The position numbers were made by a program, and so were the translations under genes. Source: JAYEIA01 sp964472505 (lineage in GTDB: Bacteria; Bacteroidota; Bacteroidia; Bacteroidales; JAADGE01). From it: 5,868 nt of DNA. Under the pieces are notes generated by a model, which was given only the letters and a program-made list of their open reading frames with translations, did no database searches and was not told where the DNA came from. The stretch lies in NCBI GenBank assembly GCA_964472505.1, contig CAYYQW010000138.1, positions 1-5,868 of the forward strand. The letters run 5' to 3'. Below are positions 5,784 through 5,868 of this stretch, piece after piece. Position 1 is the stretch's first letter; the number at the start of each line of letters is the position of its first letter.

Positions 5784-5868
5784 ATGGCTGACACAAATGT
5801 TTCAATGAGTAACACCAAAAAAGAAATACTCGCTGCTTATGAAGAACTTATAGAAAAAATACAGCAGG
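5784..5868 (+). CDS. partial gene start, possible helical/coiled-coil protein (3' end outside window)
   Basis: An open frame of 28 codons starts at ATG 5784 and runs off the window. The peptide begins MADTNVSMSNTKKEILAAY and continues with a charged, helical EELIEKIQQ pattern. The NTKKEILAAYEEL segment resembles the start of uncharacterised Bacteroidota proteins with long coiled coils. I cannot assign a function from 28 residues. Support for the start comes from its position 36 bp behind a -7 box and after the preceding gene's terminator. A second in-frame ATG (codon 8) is a possible alternative start. Confidence 0.6.
   Translation, partial: MADTNVSMSNTKKEILAAYEELIEKIQQ

Overview
The window looks like chromosomal DNA of an AT-rich Bacteroidota (Bacteroidetes) member. 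The evidence is a PorQ-type component of the type IX secretion system, which is confined to that phylum, absence of strong Shine-Dalgarno sequences, several TAnnTTTG-like -7 promoter boxes, and a lipoprotein with the acid-rich stretch after the lipobox cysteine that is common in the phylum. No RNA gene of a known class and no CRISPR array were seen.

Left part (1-1011). A small HUH/Y1 transposase gene of the IS200/IS605-RAYT superfamily (259-714, minus strand) lies between two direct copies of a roughly 200-bp hairpin-rich repeat (59-270 and 734-943). Each copy is itself a nested palindrome, and the two are about 93-94% identical over their 170-bp core. Read on the minus strand, this unit lies directly behind a gene start overlapping the porQ stop codon (ATGA). 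That start encodes about 22 residues that look like the P-loop N-terminus of cytidylate kinase (Cmk) and then runs into the repeat and stops. The simplest reading is that the element landed in, or deleted into, a porQ-cmk operon and left only the 5' stub of cmk.

Middle part (1008-4296). porQ (minus) diverges from a plus-strand pair: a cytoplasmic M3-family zinc oligoendopeptidase, and 10 bp behind it a 78-residue single-pass membrane coiled-coil protein. The 249-bp divergent spacer holds a likely -7 box for porQ.

Right part (4297-5868). A 200-bp spacer carries a cluster of mutually exclusive short stems (4317-4368) and a plausible Bacteroidetes promoter. It is followed by a lipoprotein predicted to fold as a beta-propeller of LVIVD-like repeats, a likely intrinsic terminator, another -7 box, and the first 28 codons of a gene leaving the window.

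The genes do not form one pathway. The coherent stories are (i) a mobile or REP-like unit that has broken the gene after porQ, and (ii) housekeeping or envelope genes around it. The most unusual item is the hairpin-repeat / Y1-transposase / hairpin-repeat unit, whose ends are much longer than the short hairpins usual for IS200/IS605 elements.
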